A stretch of 12,660 nucleotides of DNA. It comes from an uncultured Chlorobiales bacterium (lineage in GTDB: Bacteria; Bacteroidota; Chlorobiia; Chlorobiales; Chlorobiaceae). A program made the translations under genes and the position numbers. Shown here piece by piece: positions 7,236 to 12,660 of the stretch. Below the pieces are notes generated by a model that ran no database searches, had not been told where the DNA came from, and was given only the letters and a program-made list of their open reading frames with translations. How positions within the stretch are numbered: position 1 is the first letter of the stretch; each line of letters begins with the position of its first letter. The stretch covers positions 1 to 12,660 of the forward strand of contig CAIUQW010000265.1 of the NCBI GenBank assembly GCA_903901395.1. The letters are read 5' to 3'.

Positions 7236-8021
7236 ATGAGCAAAGCGGTCGTCATCACGGGCAGCAGCCGGGGCATCGGCCTCGGTCTCGTCACCCGCTT
7301 CCTCGAAGCGGGGTGTCGCGTGGTGGTCAGCGGCAGCAGTGGCGAATCGACGCAGCGTGCTCTTGACAGTCTGAACCGGTTCGGCGAAGCGGTGGCGGGA
7401 TTTGCTGCCGATGTCTCGACTTCCGAAGGTATCGAAGCGCTGTTCGACTTTGCAGAGCGTTCGTTCGGGCGCGTCGATATCTGGATCAACAACGCGGGTA
7501 TCGCCCATCGCCAGCTACCGGCCTGGCAACTCGGCGACGATGAAATACGTCGCGTGCTTTCAACCAACATCGACGGCGTCGTCAACGGCACGCTCATTCC
7601 CTTCAGGCGAATGCAGAGCGCCGGTGGCGGGCTGATCCTGAACATGGAGGGACTCGGCAGTGACGGCTTCATGCTGGCGGGCATGACGATCTACGGCACG
7701 ACGAAAAGCGCCGTGACCTATTTCACCCGCTCGCTGGCCAGAGAGGCGAATCAAACAAAAGTCAGGATCGGCACCATCAGCCCCGGCATGGTCGTAACGG
7801 AGATGCTCCGGGCGACCGTCATGGGCGATGATGACGAGGCAGCCAAGCGGCGGCGTTTTTTCAACGTTATGGCTGATGATGTCGAGACCGTCAGTGCGTT
7901 TCTGTGCAAAAAGATTCTCGCCTCCACGGCGGCTTCACCCCGCATCGCATGGCTTACCAGACCGCGCATCATCCACAAAATGCTGAGCGCGCCTTTCCGT
8001 CGCCGCGATTTTTTTGCCTGA
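7236..8021 (+). CDS. SDR oxidoreductase resembling chlorophyll b reductase (NYC1/NOL-like)
   Basis: A 261-aa NAD(P)-dependent short-chain dehydrogenase. Seen: cofactor motif TGSSRGIG (8-15), NNAG (85-88), catalytic Y153-x3-K157, and the candidate Ser142 in NMEGLGSDG located 11 residues before the Tyr. The stretch NMEGLGS...YGTTK, then SPGMVVTEML (182-191), and the Arg-rich tail with LTRPRII, matches my memory of plant NYC1/NOL proteins (NMDGAGS...YGSTK, SPGMVLTDLL, LTPPRIL), which reduce the 7-formyl group of chlorophyll b. Ordinary SDRs lack these blocks. The substrate here is unknown: a formyl or keto tetrapyrrole is the natural guess, and it could act in pigment breakdown or modification. 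An upstream TTG (7218) keeps the frame open, but the ATG at 7236 gives the normal N-terminus. It follows the response regulator by 26 bp and probably shares its transcript. Confidence 0.85.
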   Translation: MSKAVVITGSSRGIGLGLVTRFLEAGCRVVVSGSSGESTQRALDSLNRFGEAVAGFAADVSTSEGIEALFDFAERSFGRVDIWINNAGIAHRQLPAWQLGDDEIRRVLSTNIDGVVNGTLIPFRRMQSAGGGLILNMEGLGSDGFMLAGMTIYGTTKSAVTYFTRSLAREANQTKVRIGTISPGMVVTEMLRATVMGDDDEAAKRRRFFNVMADDVETVSAFLCKKILASTAASPRIAWLTRPRIIHKMLSAPFRRRDFFA

Positions 8022-8039
8022 ACGCTTTTTCAGTTATCA

Positions 8040-9239
8040 TCACAACGGAAGTCCATACTCCCCGAGTATGAGCGGAACGTGGCGAGGCACAAGGGTTTCG
8101 AGAAGCTCCGGATAGCGGTACTTAACGTAATAGTAGTGCCGGATGAGGTGATAATCGGTCGAGTAATGGGCGAAACCGATCCCTTTCGGTCCAACCATTG
8201 ACAGCACACCAGCAAGCGCATGGCCAAGCCAGAGCGGAATGTTTCGTTCGGGGCGATAGGGTTTCCGCCTCCCTTTCATCGTCTCGATCACCTGTCCCGC
8301 AGTCGATCTGATGTATCTCTCGCACTCCCAATTGCCGAACTCCGGGTAGCGGTCAAGCTCGCGTTCGATGAGAGAGAGCAGCTTCGCTCCGGTTTCCGTC
8401 CGCACCAGCACCCATTGCCGCTTTTGATCCGACAGCAGCTTTCCGGCCAGATACCCCACAGTAATGTCGGCAAGGCTGTTGAGATAGTCGAAACAGGTCA
8501 TGCAGGCGGGCGGGAAGATGCCGGGGTCGGCAAGTTCGTCGGGAAGGCTGAAGAAGGGCACTTTTTCGATGCGACCGCCGCGGTGGCGGATATGGATTCT
8601 GAAATCCTGCATGAACTCCATATGCTCCGCCGTAAGGGGAGAGGCGGAAATCCGCGCAAGCACCCGGCTGAACTGTGTTCTGTCGAGATTATCGACGCAA
8701 GGGATGCCGACGGTCATGATCTCCATCTCCTTCAGGTAATCAAAACGCTCCACAAAGTCCCGAAGCACATGCAGATGGCAGGCCGCGCCGATGACGAGCA
8801 CGCGCTTCAGCTTTTTGCGATGAGCGTCACCGAGCGAGGCGAGGACGGGCGAGAGCACCGGCTTGTTGCCCTTCGACGAGTCGATCTCTTCGCGCGTTTC
8901 AGCGAGCAGCGGCTCGGAAAAGAAGTGGTTTTCGGGCGAGCGCCGCAAGGTGACGACTCCGTCGATCAGCTTTTCCTCGAACGCTCTCGCGGCGATTCTG
9001 GTAACGATGCCGCTCCACTGCGCACCGTCGATTGGCCTTTTCAACTGCGCGGTGAATCGCTCACTCGTGATGCCAAAACGCATCTCGACCGGGTCGTCGA
9101 GCGAGCGTTCCCTGCCGAAAAGTTTTCGTTCCTGCTCGCCGAGCCAGCCGTTTCTGAAAACGCAGCTTTGCACGCTTTCAGCGGAGGGCCAAGCGCGGTT
9201 CGAGCATAACCCGCACGAACTGCACAAGGTTCTGGTCAT
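8040..9239 (-). CDS. FrhB-family Fe-S flavoprotein, BciB / 7-hydroxymethyl-chlorophyll reductase type
   Basis: A 399-aa protein of the coenzyme F420 hydrogenase beta-subunit family. Family members in phototrophs are BciB (ferredoxin-dependent divinyl chlorophyllide 8-vinyl reductase) and plant HCAR (7-hydroxymethyl chlorophyll a reductase). Seen: an N-terminal CX2CX2C (C6, C9, C12) plus C26, GAQWSGIV (72-79), LVIGAACH (148-155), GIPCVDN (178-184), the strongly conserved EFMQDFRIH (208-216), VPFF (227-230) and ACMTCFDY (245-251). These Cys residues would hold two [4Fe-4S] clusters next to a flavin. The region after VGY (261-263) has a short insertion and differs from what I recall of cyanobacterial BciB (YMGAPFGWQW), so it may be a paralog with another substrate. 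It converges with the NOL-like SDR (18-bp gap) and lies 48 bp downstream of the minus-strand SDR, probably in one operon with it. Confidence 0.88.
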   Translation of the reverse strand: MTRTLCSSCGLCSNRAWPSAESVQSCVFRNGWLGEQERKLFGRERSLDDPVEMRFGITSERFTAQLKRPIDGAQWSGIVTRIAARAFEEKLIDGVVTLRRSPENHFFSEPLLAETREEIDSSKGNKPVLSPVLASLGDAHRKKLKRVLVIGAACHLHVLRDFVERFDYLKEMEIMTVGIPCVDNLDRTQFSRVLARISASPLTAEHMEFMQDFRIHIRHRGGRIEKVPFFSLPDELADPGIFPPACMTCFDYLNSLADITVGYLAGKLLSDQKRQWVLVRTETGAKLLSLIERELDRYPEFGNWECERYIRSTAGQVIETMKGRRKPYRPERNIPLWLGHALAGVLSMVGPKGIGFAHYSTDYHLIRHYYYVKYRYPELLETLVPRHVPLILGEYGLPL

Positions 9240-9287
9240 AGGTTCACTCGCTTCGATCCTGTCGTTCTGACGAAAAGAGTCTTCAGC

Positions 9288-9998
9288 TCAATGCGCCTGT
9301 CCCGTCGGGCGGATGATGATTTCGCTCACATCCACATGCGGCGGCTGGCTGAGGGCGAAGAGCACGGCGCGGGCGACATCCTCCGAATGCAGCTCCGGCG
9401 CGGCGGGTTTTTGCAATCCATCCCAGAACGGCGTATCCACGATGCCCGGCTCGACCAGCGTGACCCGCACGCCCATGCCCGCCACTTCGTTGCGGATCGC
9501 CTGCGCCATGCCGGTGACAGCCCACTTTGTGGCGGCGTAAAGGTTGCGAATCGAGGTGACGCGCCCCAGCACCGAGCCGGTGACGATGAAGTGCCCCTTC
9601 GTTTTGACCAGCTCCGGCAGCGTCAATCTCGCCGTCGCCGCCGCGCCGAAGAGGTTGGTCATCACCATGTCGCGCCACTCCTCGGGCCGATGCTCGCCAT
9701 CGATGAACGACGACCCTTTCGAAAATCCCGCATTGGCGAACACCGCGTCGAGCCTGCCGAAGCGCTCGATTGCCTTGCGCACCATCGCCTCCTGCTGGCC
9801 CCAATCCGACACGTCGCACACCACCGCCATCGCCCGATCGGCGCCAAGCTCCGCTTCAAGCGCCGCGAGCTTCTCCGCTGACCGCGCCGCCAGCACGACT
9901 CGCCACCCCGCCTCCACGGCTTGAACCGCCGTCGCCCGCCCGATGCCCGTCGATGCGCCGGTGATGAGAAGAACCTTATCGTTATCTGAAATAGTCAT
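9288..9998 (-). CDS. Classical short-chain dehydrogenase/reductase (SDR)
   Basis: A 236-aa NAD(P)-binding oxidoreductase of unknown substrate. Motifs: TGASTGIG (13-20), R39 after the second strand (LAARS, suggesting NADP preference), CDVSD (61-65), ANAG (88-91), N115, catalytic S142 in VTGSV, Y154-x3-K158 in YAATK, and EPGIVDTPF (183-191). This is the general YdfG-like / 3-hydroxy acid dehydrogenase type. The frame can be extended 23 residues to an ATG at 10067, but the extension lacks SDR character, so the ATG at 9998 is used. The FrhB-family gene follows 48 bp downstream on the same strand; co-transcription would make it a partner in the same pathway, but nothing in this protein itself points to tetrapyrroles. 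It is divergent from the antitoxin gene. Confidence 0.9.
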   Translation of the reverse strand: MTISDNDKVLLITGASTGIGRATAVQAVEAGWRVVLAARSAEKLAALEAELGADRAMAVVCDVSDWGQQEAMVRKAIERFGRLDAVFANAGFSKGSSFIDGEHRPEEWRDMVMTNLFGAAATARLTLPELVKTKGHFIVTGSVLGRVTSIRNLYAATKWAVTGMAQAIRNEVAGMGVRVTLVEPGIVDTPFWDGLQKPAAPELHSEDVARAVLFALSQPPHVDVSEIIIRPTGQAH

Positions 9999-10154
9999 GA
10001 TGCGTGATTTACTGTTTGAATAAACCTGATTTGGGGAAATATACGACGGCGGGAGTATTTCGTTCATGGTTGCGAGCCTTCCGTATCCGCAAGATACCGC
10101 ACACGGACATTGAACATGATTATCTGTACAAGCCTTGTCCCCGTGCTTTTGGTT

Positions 10155-10186
10155 TTTGCATGAGAAAAAAATAATGACTAATTTTT
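10155..10186 (+). promoter_or_regulatory. Promoter candidate for the toxin-antitoxin operon
   Basis: TTTG (10155-10158), 20 bp, then TAATTTTT (10179-10186) matches the Bacteroidetes-type consensus TTTG-N19-21-TAnnTTTG except for the last base. It sits about 40 bp before the antitoxin ATG in a markedly AT-rich stretch (10160-10210) of an otherwise GC-rich window. Confidence 0.35.
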
Positions 10187-10197
10187 CATCAGAAAAA
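10182..10197. promoter_or_regulatory. Possible operator for antitoxin autoregulation
   Basis: TTTTTC (10182-10187) and GAAAAA (10192-10197) form an inverted repeat with a 4-bp ATCA spacer. A further GAAAAA lies at 10163-10168. The repeat overlaps the -7 element of the promoter candidate, where a Xre-type antitoxin would be expected to bind as repressor. It could also be chance in AT-rich DNA. Confidence 0.3.
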
Positions 10198-10226
10198 ATT
10201 ATTCAATCGACAAAAGTTTCAGCGCC

Positions 10227-10607
10227 ATGACACTCTCGGTGGTAACGCAGCCGCAAAGCCGGTCAGCCGTGCTCTCGAAGGCGGTGCTCAATGCGGCGGA
10301 GATTCTCGAAATTTCCAACTTCAGGCTGGCGAAGATTCTTGGCGTCAGCCCGGCGACCATCACCCGTCTTGGCGGTGGCGCGTATCTGCTGAGCGAAGGG
10401 AAAAAAGAGTGGGAGTTTGGCGTGCTGCTGGTGCGGCTGTTCCGCTCGCTCGACTCGTTGATCGGTGGCGACAACGAGCTGGCCGCGCGATGGATGCAGA
10501 GTGAGAACCGCGCGTTTGCCGGACGAAAACCGATGGAGCTTGTCGAAACTGCGGAGGGGCTGGTTCGTGTCGTATCCTATCTGGACGCCAGCAGAGGTAT
10601 CGTCTGA
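10227..10607 (+). CDS. Xre/MbcA/ParS-type antitoxin (DUF2384)
   Basis: A 126-aa antitoxin. Residues 20-50 form a degenerate Xre-like helix-turn-helix (AAEILEIS...LAKILGVSPATITRL). The C-terminal part (about 70-126) has the toxin-binding MbcA/ParS signature: a long helix ending in AARWMQSENRAFAGRKPMEL followed by ETAEGLVRVVSYLD and a terminal Gly. This family pairs with RES-domain toxins, and a RES gene overlaps its 3' end by 41 bp. It should neutralise the toxin by covering its active site and repress its own promoter. The ATG at 10227 has no strong Shine-Dalgarno sequence; the protein length is normal for the family. Confidence 0.93.
   Translation: MTLSVVTQPQSRSAVLSKAVLNAAEILEISNFRLAKILGVSPATITRLGGGAYLLSEGKKEWEFGVLLVRLFRSLDSLIGGDNELAARWMQSENRAFAGRKPMELVETAEGLVRVVSYLDASRGIV
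10553..10559 (+). promoter_or_regulatory. Shine-Dalgarno site that sets the RES toxin start
   Basis: GGAGGGG lies inside the antitoxin coding sequence, 7 nt before the GTG at 10567. It is the best ribosome binding site I found in the window and argues that the toxin begins at this GTG rather than at the ATG at 10465, which would add 34 residues without RES character. Confidence 0.65.
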
Positions 10608-11280
10608 GGCGCGGTTCGAGCGCCGCGAAGCGTGGCGCATCGTCGAGGCGCAGCATGTCGTCTCCACGATGAAGCTTGTCGATTCGCTCGCCGAACAGGC
10701 GCTGCTCGAAGAGATCGTCGAGGCGCGCAAGCCGCCGCTGCCCGCCGAAGCCGAAGGGTTGCACTATCTGCTTTCCACGCCATTCCGGTATCCGCCGCTG
10801 CCCGGGGGTTCGCGTTTTCGCGGCGAGGCCGATCCGGAAGTTTGGTATGGCGCTGAACGAATGGCGACCGCCGCCGCCGAAATGGGCTACTGGCGCTGGC
10901 GATTCATGCAGGACGCGGGTTTCGAGCGGTTGCCCCCAACGCAGTTCACCGCGTTTTCCGTTCCTGCAGCAGGTGCGATGGTTGACTTGAGACGCCCGCG
11001 ATTTGACCGCGACGCGCAATTCTGGATGCATCCGCTCGACTATGCCGCCACCCAGGCGTTTGCCCGCGTTGCGCGGGAGGTGCCGCTCGCCGCCATCATC
11101 TGGCAATCTGTCCGCGATCCCGAACCCCATTGCTGCATCGCCATCCTGACGCCATCCGCATTTCAATCAAAAGCCCCCGAAAACCTCCGGACCTGGACGC
11201 TCACCATGCTGCCAAAGGAAGCCGTCTGGCACCGCCAGGGCAGCGAAGCCTTCTCGTTCGGGACGACGGCGTGGGGGTGA
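10567..11280 (+). CDS. RES-domain toxin (NAD+-degrading type, Xre-RES module)
   Basis: 237 aa from the GTG at 10567, placed by the GGAGGGG ribosome binding site, overlapping the antitoxin gene by 41 bp, so translation is probably coupled. The RES core is visible: R83-F-R85, WYGAE (93-97), T101, E105, the WRW block at 109-111 and WQSVRDP (179-185). R83, Y94 and E105 are evenly spaced 11 residues apart and, with S181, are the likely active-site set; all are intact. RES toxins of this family (MbcT, ParT, Res) degrade NAD+ or ADP-ribosylate targets and stop growth when the antitoxin is lost. The gene ends 6 bp before the convergent restriction-type gene, so the module sits in a defence neighbourhood. 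No frame disruption is seen, so it should be active. Confidence 0.9.
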   Translation: MSYPIWTPAEVSSEARFERREAWRIVEAQHVVSTMKLVDSLAEQALLEEIVEARKPPLPAEAEGLHYLLSTPFRYPPLPGGSRFRGEADPEVWYGAERMATAAAEMGYWRWRFMQDAGFERLPPTQFTAFSVPAAGAMVDLRRPRFDRDAQFWMHPLDYAATQAFARVAREVPLAAIIWQSVRDPEPHCCIAILTPSAFQSKAPENLRTWTLTMLPKEAVWHRQGSEAFSFGTTAWG

Positions 11281-11286
11281 AACCAG

Positions 11287-12660
11287 TTACCTCATCAGCT
11301 CCGGCAGTCGCGTCTTCCATTCTGGGAAAAGCACGAGGTCGCATTCGACGGTCGGGCCGCTCTGGTGGACGAGTTCGAGTTCGCCGATGCGCTGGCGTGG
11401 CTCTTCGGCGAAGGCGGTGGTCATGAGTTTCAGGAGGGCAGCTTTGTACTCCGTGTCTTTGTTGCCCGCCAGTTGGTTGCCTTTCATTTCGAGCACGACG
11501 AGTTTGCTGTGGCCTCCCGATTGCTGCATGGCGAAGATGAAGTCGGGATAGACCTTTTCGCGCCGCCAGCCCTGCACGGCGTAGTGGCTCCGGGCAACGT
11601 TGCGGTGCCACCAGGTGAGCGCTTTCTGGCAGTCGAGATACACGGCGACGTCGCGTTCGTCCTGATTGGAAAAATCGCCTTTGTAGATCGGCGAAAAAAG
11701 GCTCTTCTGCAATGGCCCGCCATCGCGACCGTTGAGCTGATCCGCGCCTTCCGGCTCGAAGGTCTCCGCCGTTTCGGGGAGCTGCCAGTTGCGCCCGTCG
11801 GCCCGGAGCCGGAACTGGATGCGTCCTTCGGCGACTTCATGGCGGAACAGCGCCTCGGCCTTGTCTGTCCGCTGCTCTTCGAGCCACTTGCGCAGCTCCT
11901 CGACGATGAGGCCCGAAATCTGGCCAAGCGCCGCGTCGCTGAATCCCCGCACTCGAAGCACCGCGAGGAGGTCGCTCACAATGTCGCTTGCCCACCAGGC
12001 GTTGGGCACGATGTCTGAAATCATGCGCACGGCGTAGGCGGTGTCGAAGACGAGCCGCTCTTGCGACGCGCCGACCGCTTCGGAGACGATGCGCTCGCCG
12101 CCGGAATCGACAAGGCGGATGCGCTGCATCTGCTGTTCGGCGGTGCTGGCGTTGTCCGGTATCTTCGCGGCGAGCGTTGAAATGTCGATCTCCCGCCAGT
12201 CGAGCGCTGAAAGGATGTCCTCTTCGTAGAGCAGCGGTCGAGCTTCGTCGCCTTCGACGCGAAGCACCAGCGGCAGATAAATCTGTGTCCGGGCGAATTG
12301 CGGGCGGCGGAGCACCGTTCGCGCTCCCGATGGCGCGGAGCTGTCGCTTGACCTGATCTCCCGCACCAGATCGCTCATGCCGTCCTCTTCGAGTCCCTTT
12401 TTAATGGCCGCGACCACCTCTGCGCTGTTGGCGTGGTGCGTGATGACGTAGCTTTCGTCGAGCAGCGGCACGCCGGTTTTCCGCGCGTCCGGCTGGCGGA
12501 GGATGCGCCCGACGAGCTGGGTCATGGCCGAGAGGTTCGCGCTGGCCGCAAGCGAGCAGAGCACGTAGGCGAAAGGGCAGTCCCACCCTTCCTGCAACGC
12601 CTGCTTGGTGATGATGACGCGGACGCGGTTCAGCGGACTGAGCAGATACTGATTTTCCGG
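11287..12660 (-). CDS. Type III restriction-type helicase/endonuclease (Res subunit), C-terminal part
   Basis: The frame runs off the right edge; about 457 residues of the C-terminus are visible and the N-terminal Walker A/DEAD part is missing. Near the edge are SF2 helicase motif V (ITKQALQEGWDCP, from about 12615) and motif VI (TQLVGRILRQP, about 12522-12490), the latter with both Arg finger positions. The C-terminal domain holds a PD-(D/E)xK nuclease motif: Y-P-D (Asp codon at 11545-11547) and, 19 residues later, E-M-K (Glu at 11488-11490, Lys at 11482-11484) in VVLEMKGNQL. This helicase-nuclease layout is that of type III restriction Res proteins, which cleave DNA with a Mod methyltransferase. 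No mod gene is inside the window; it should lie beyond the right edge. Without it, an orphan defence helicase-nuclease is the alternative. Confidence 0.88.
   Translation of the reverse strand, partial: PENQYLLSPLNRVRVIITKQALQEGWDCPFAYVLCSLAASANLSAMTQLVGRILRQPDARKTGVPLLDESYVITHHANSAEVVAAIKKGLEEDGMSDLVREIRSSDSSAPSGARTVLRRPQFARTQIYLPLVLRVEGDEARPLLYEEDILSALDWREIDISTLAAKIPDNASTAEQQMQRIRLVDSGGERIVSEAVGASQERLVFDTAYAVRMISDIVPNAWWASDIVSDLLAVLRVRGFSDAALGQISGLIVEELRKWLEEQRTDKAEALFRHEVAEGRIQFRLRADGRNWQLPETAETFEPEGADQLNGRDGGPLQKSLFSPIYKGDFSNQDERDVAVYLDCQKALTWWHRNVARSHYAVQGWRREKVYPDFIFAMQQSGGHSKLVVLEMKGNQLAGNKDTEYKAALLKLMTTAFAEEPRQRIGELELVHQSGPTVECDLVLFPEWKTRLPELMR

Noticed and set aside
8022..8039. Search for a bidirectional terminator between the convergent NOL-like SDR and FrhB-family genes
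   Set aside because: The 18-bp gap has a short T run but no inverted repeat.
8220..9209. 329-codon plus-strand frame opposite the FrhB-family gene
   Set aside because: The minus-strand frame has conserved Cys motifs and family blocks; the plus-strand frame has none.
7236..9998. Assigning firm symbols such as bciB or a chlorophyll b reductase name
   Set aside because: Family motifs are clear but the substrate cannot be decided from sequence alone, and paralogs exist in the group.
9999..10067. 23-residue extension of the minus-strand SDR to the ATG at 10067
   Set aside because: SDR proteins normally begin a few residues before the first beta strand, as with the ATG at 9998; the extension shows no signal or conserved feature.
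10128..10138. ACAAG-C-CTTGT palindrome between the divergent SDR and antitoxin genes
   Set aside because: Only 5-bp arms with no matching second site; expected by chance.

Overview
The window looks like a piece of a green sulfur bacterial chromosome (Chlorobiaceae, Chlorobium/Chlorobaculum type). The reasons are a UbiA-type (bacterio)chlorophyll synthase, a protein of the BciB / 7-hydroxymethyl-chlorophyll-a reductase family, a short-chain dehydrogenase with chlorophyll-b-reductase-like motifs, GC-rich codon use, and one good match to the Bacteroidetes-type promoter (TTTG-N21-TAnnTTTG). The species cannot be fixed from the sequence alone.

Layout: 1-816 (+) is the 3' part of a radical SAM enzyme, followed by 887-1918 (+), a chlorophyll synthase. 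A 325-bp gap (1919-2243) holds several stem-loops and a candidate promoter. It leads into 2244-6440 (+), a soluble histidine kinase with about nine PAS domains, six of them spaced almost exactly 128 residues apart. Its partner is an OmpR-family response regulator at 6475-7209 (+), and 26 bp further on comes an SDR at 7236-8021 (+) that resembles NYC1/NOL chlorophyll b reductases. Converging on it from the minus strand are a FrhB-family Fe-S flavoprotein (8040-9239) and, upstream of that in the same orientation, a classical SDR (9288-9998).

From about 10.1 kb the content changes to accessory genes. A Xre/MbcA-type antitoxin (10227-10607) overlaps a RES-domain toxin (10567-11280), and 6 bp beyond, in convergent orientation, is the C-terminal part of a type III restriction-type helicase/nuclease (11287 to the window edge, minus strand).

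The central hypothesis is that the kinase/regulator pair, the NOL-like SDR and the BciB/HCAR-like protein form a sensor-controlled tetrapyrrole tailoring or turnover module next to a chlorophyll synthase. In plants NYC1/NOL and HCAR catalyse two consecutive steps of chlorophyll b to a conversion; finding relatives of both side by side in a bacterium is the most notable observation here. Family membership is well supported by motifs, but the substrates and the joint pathway are inference.
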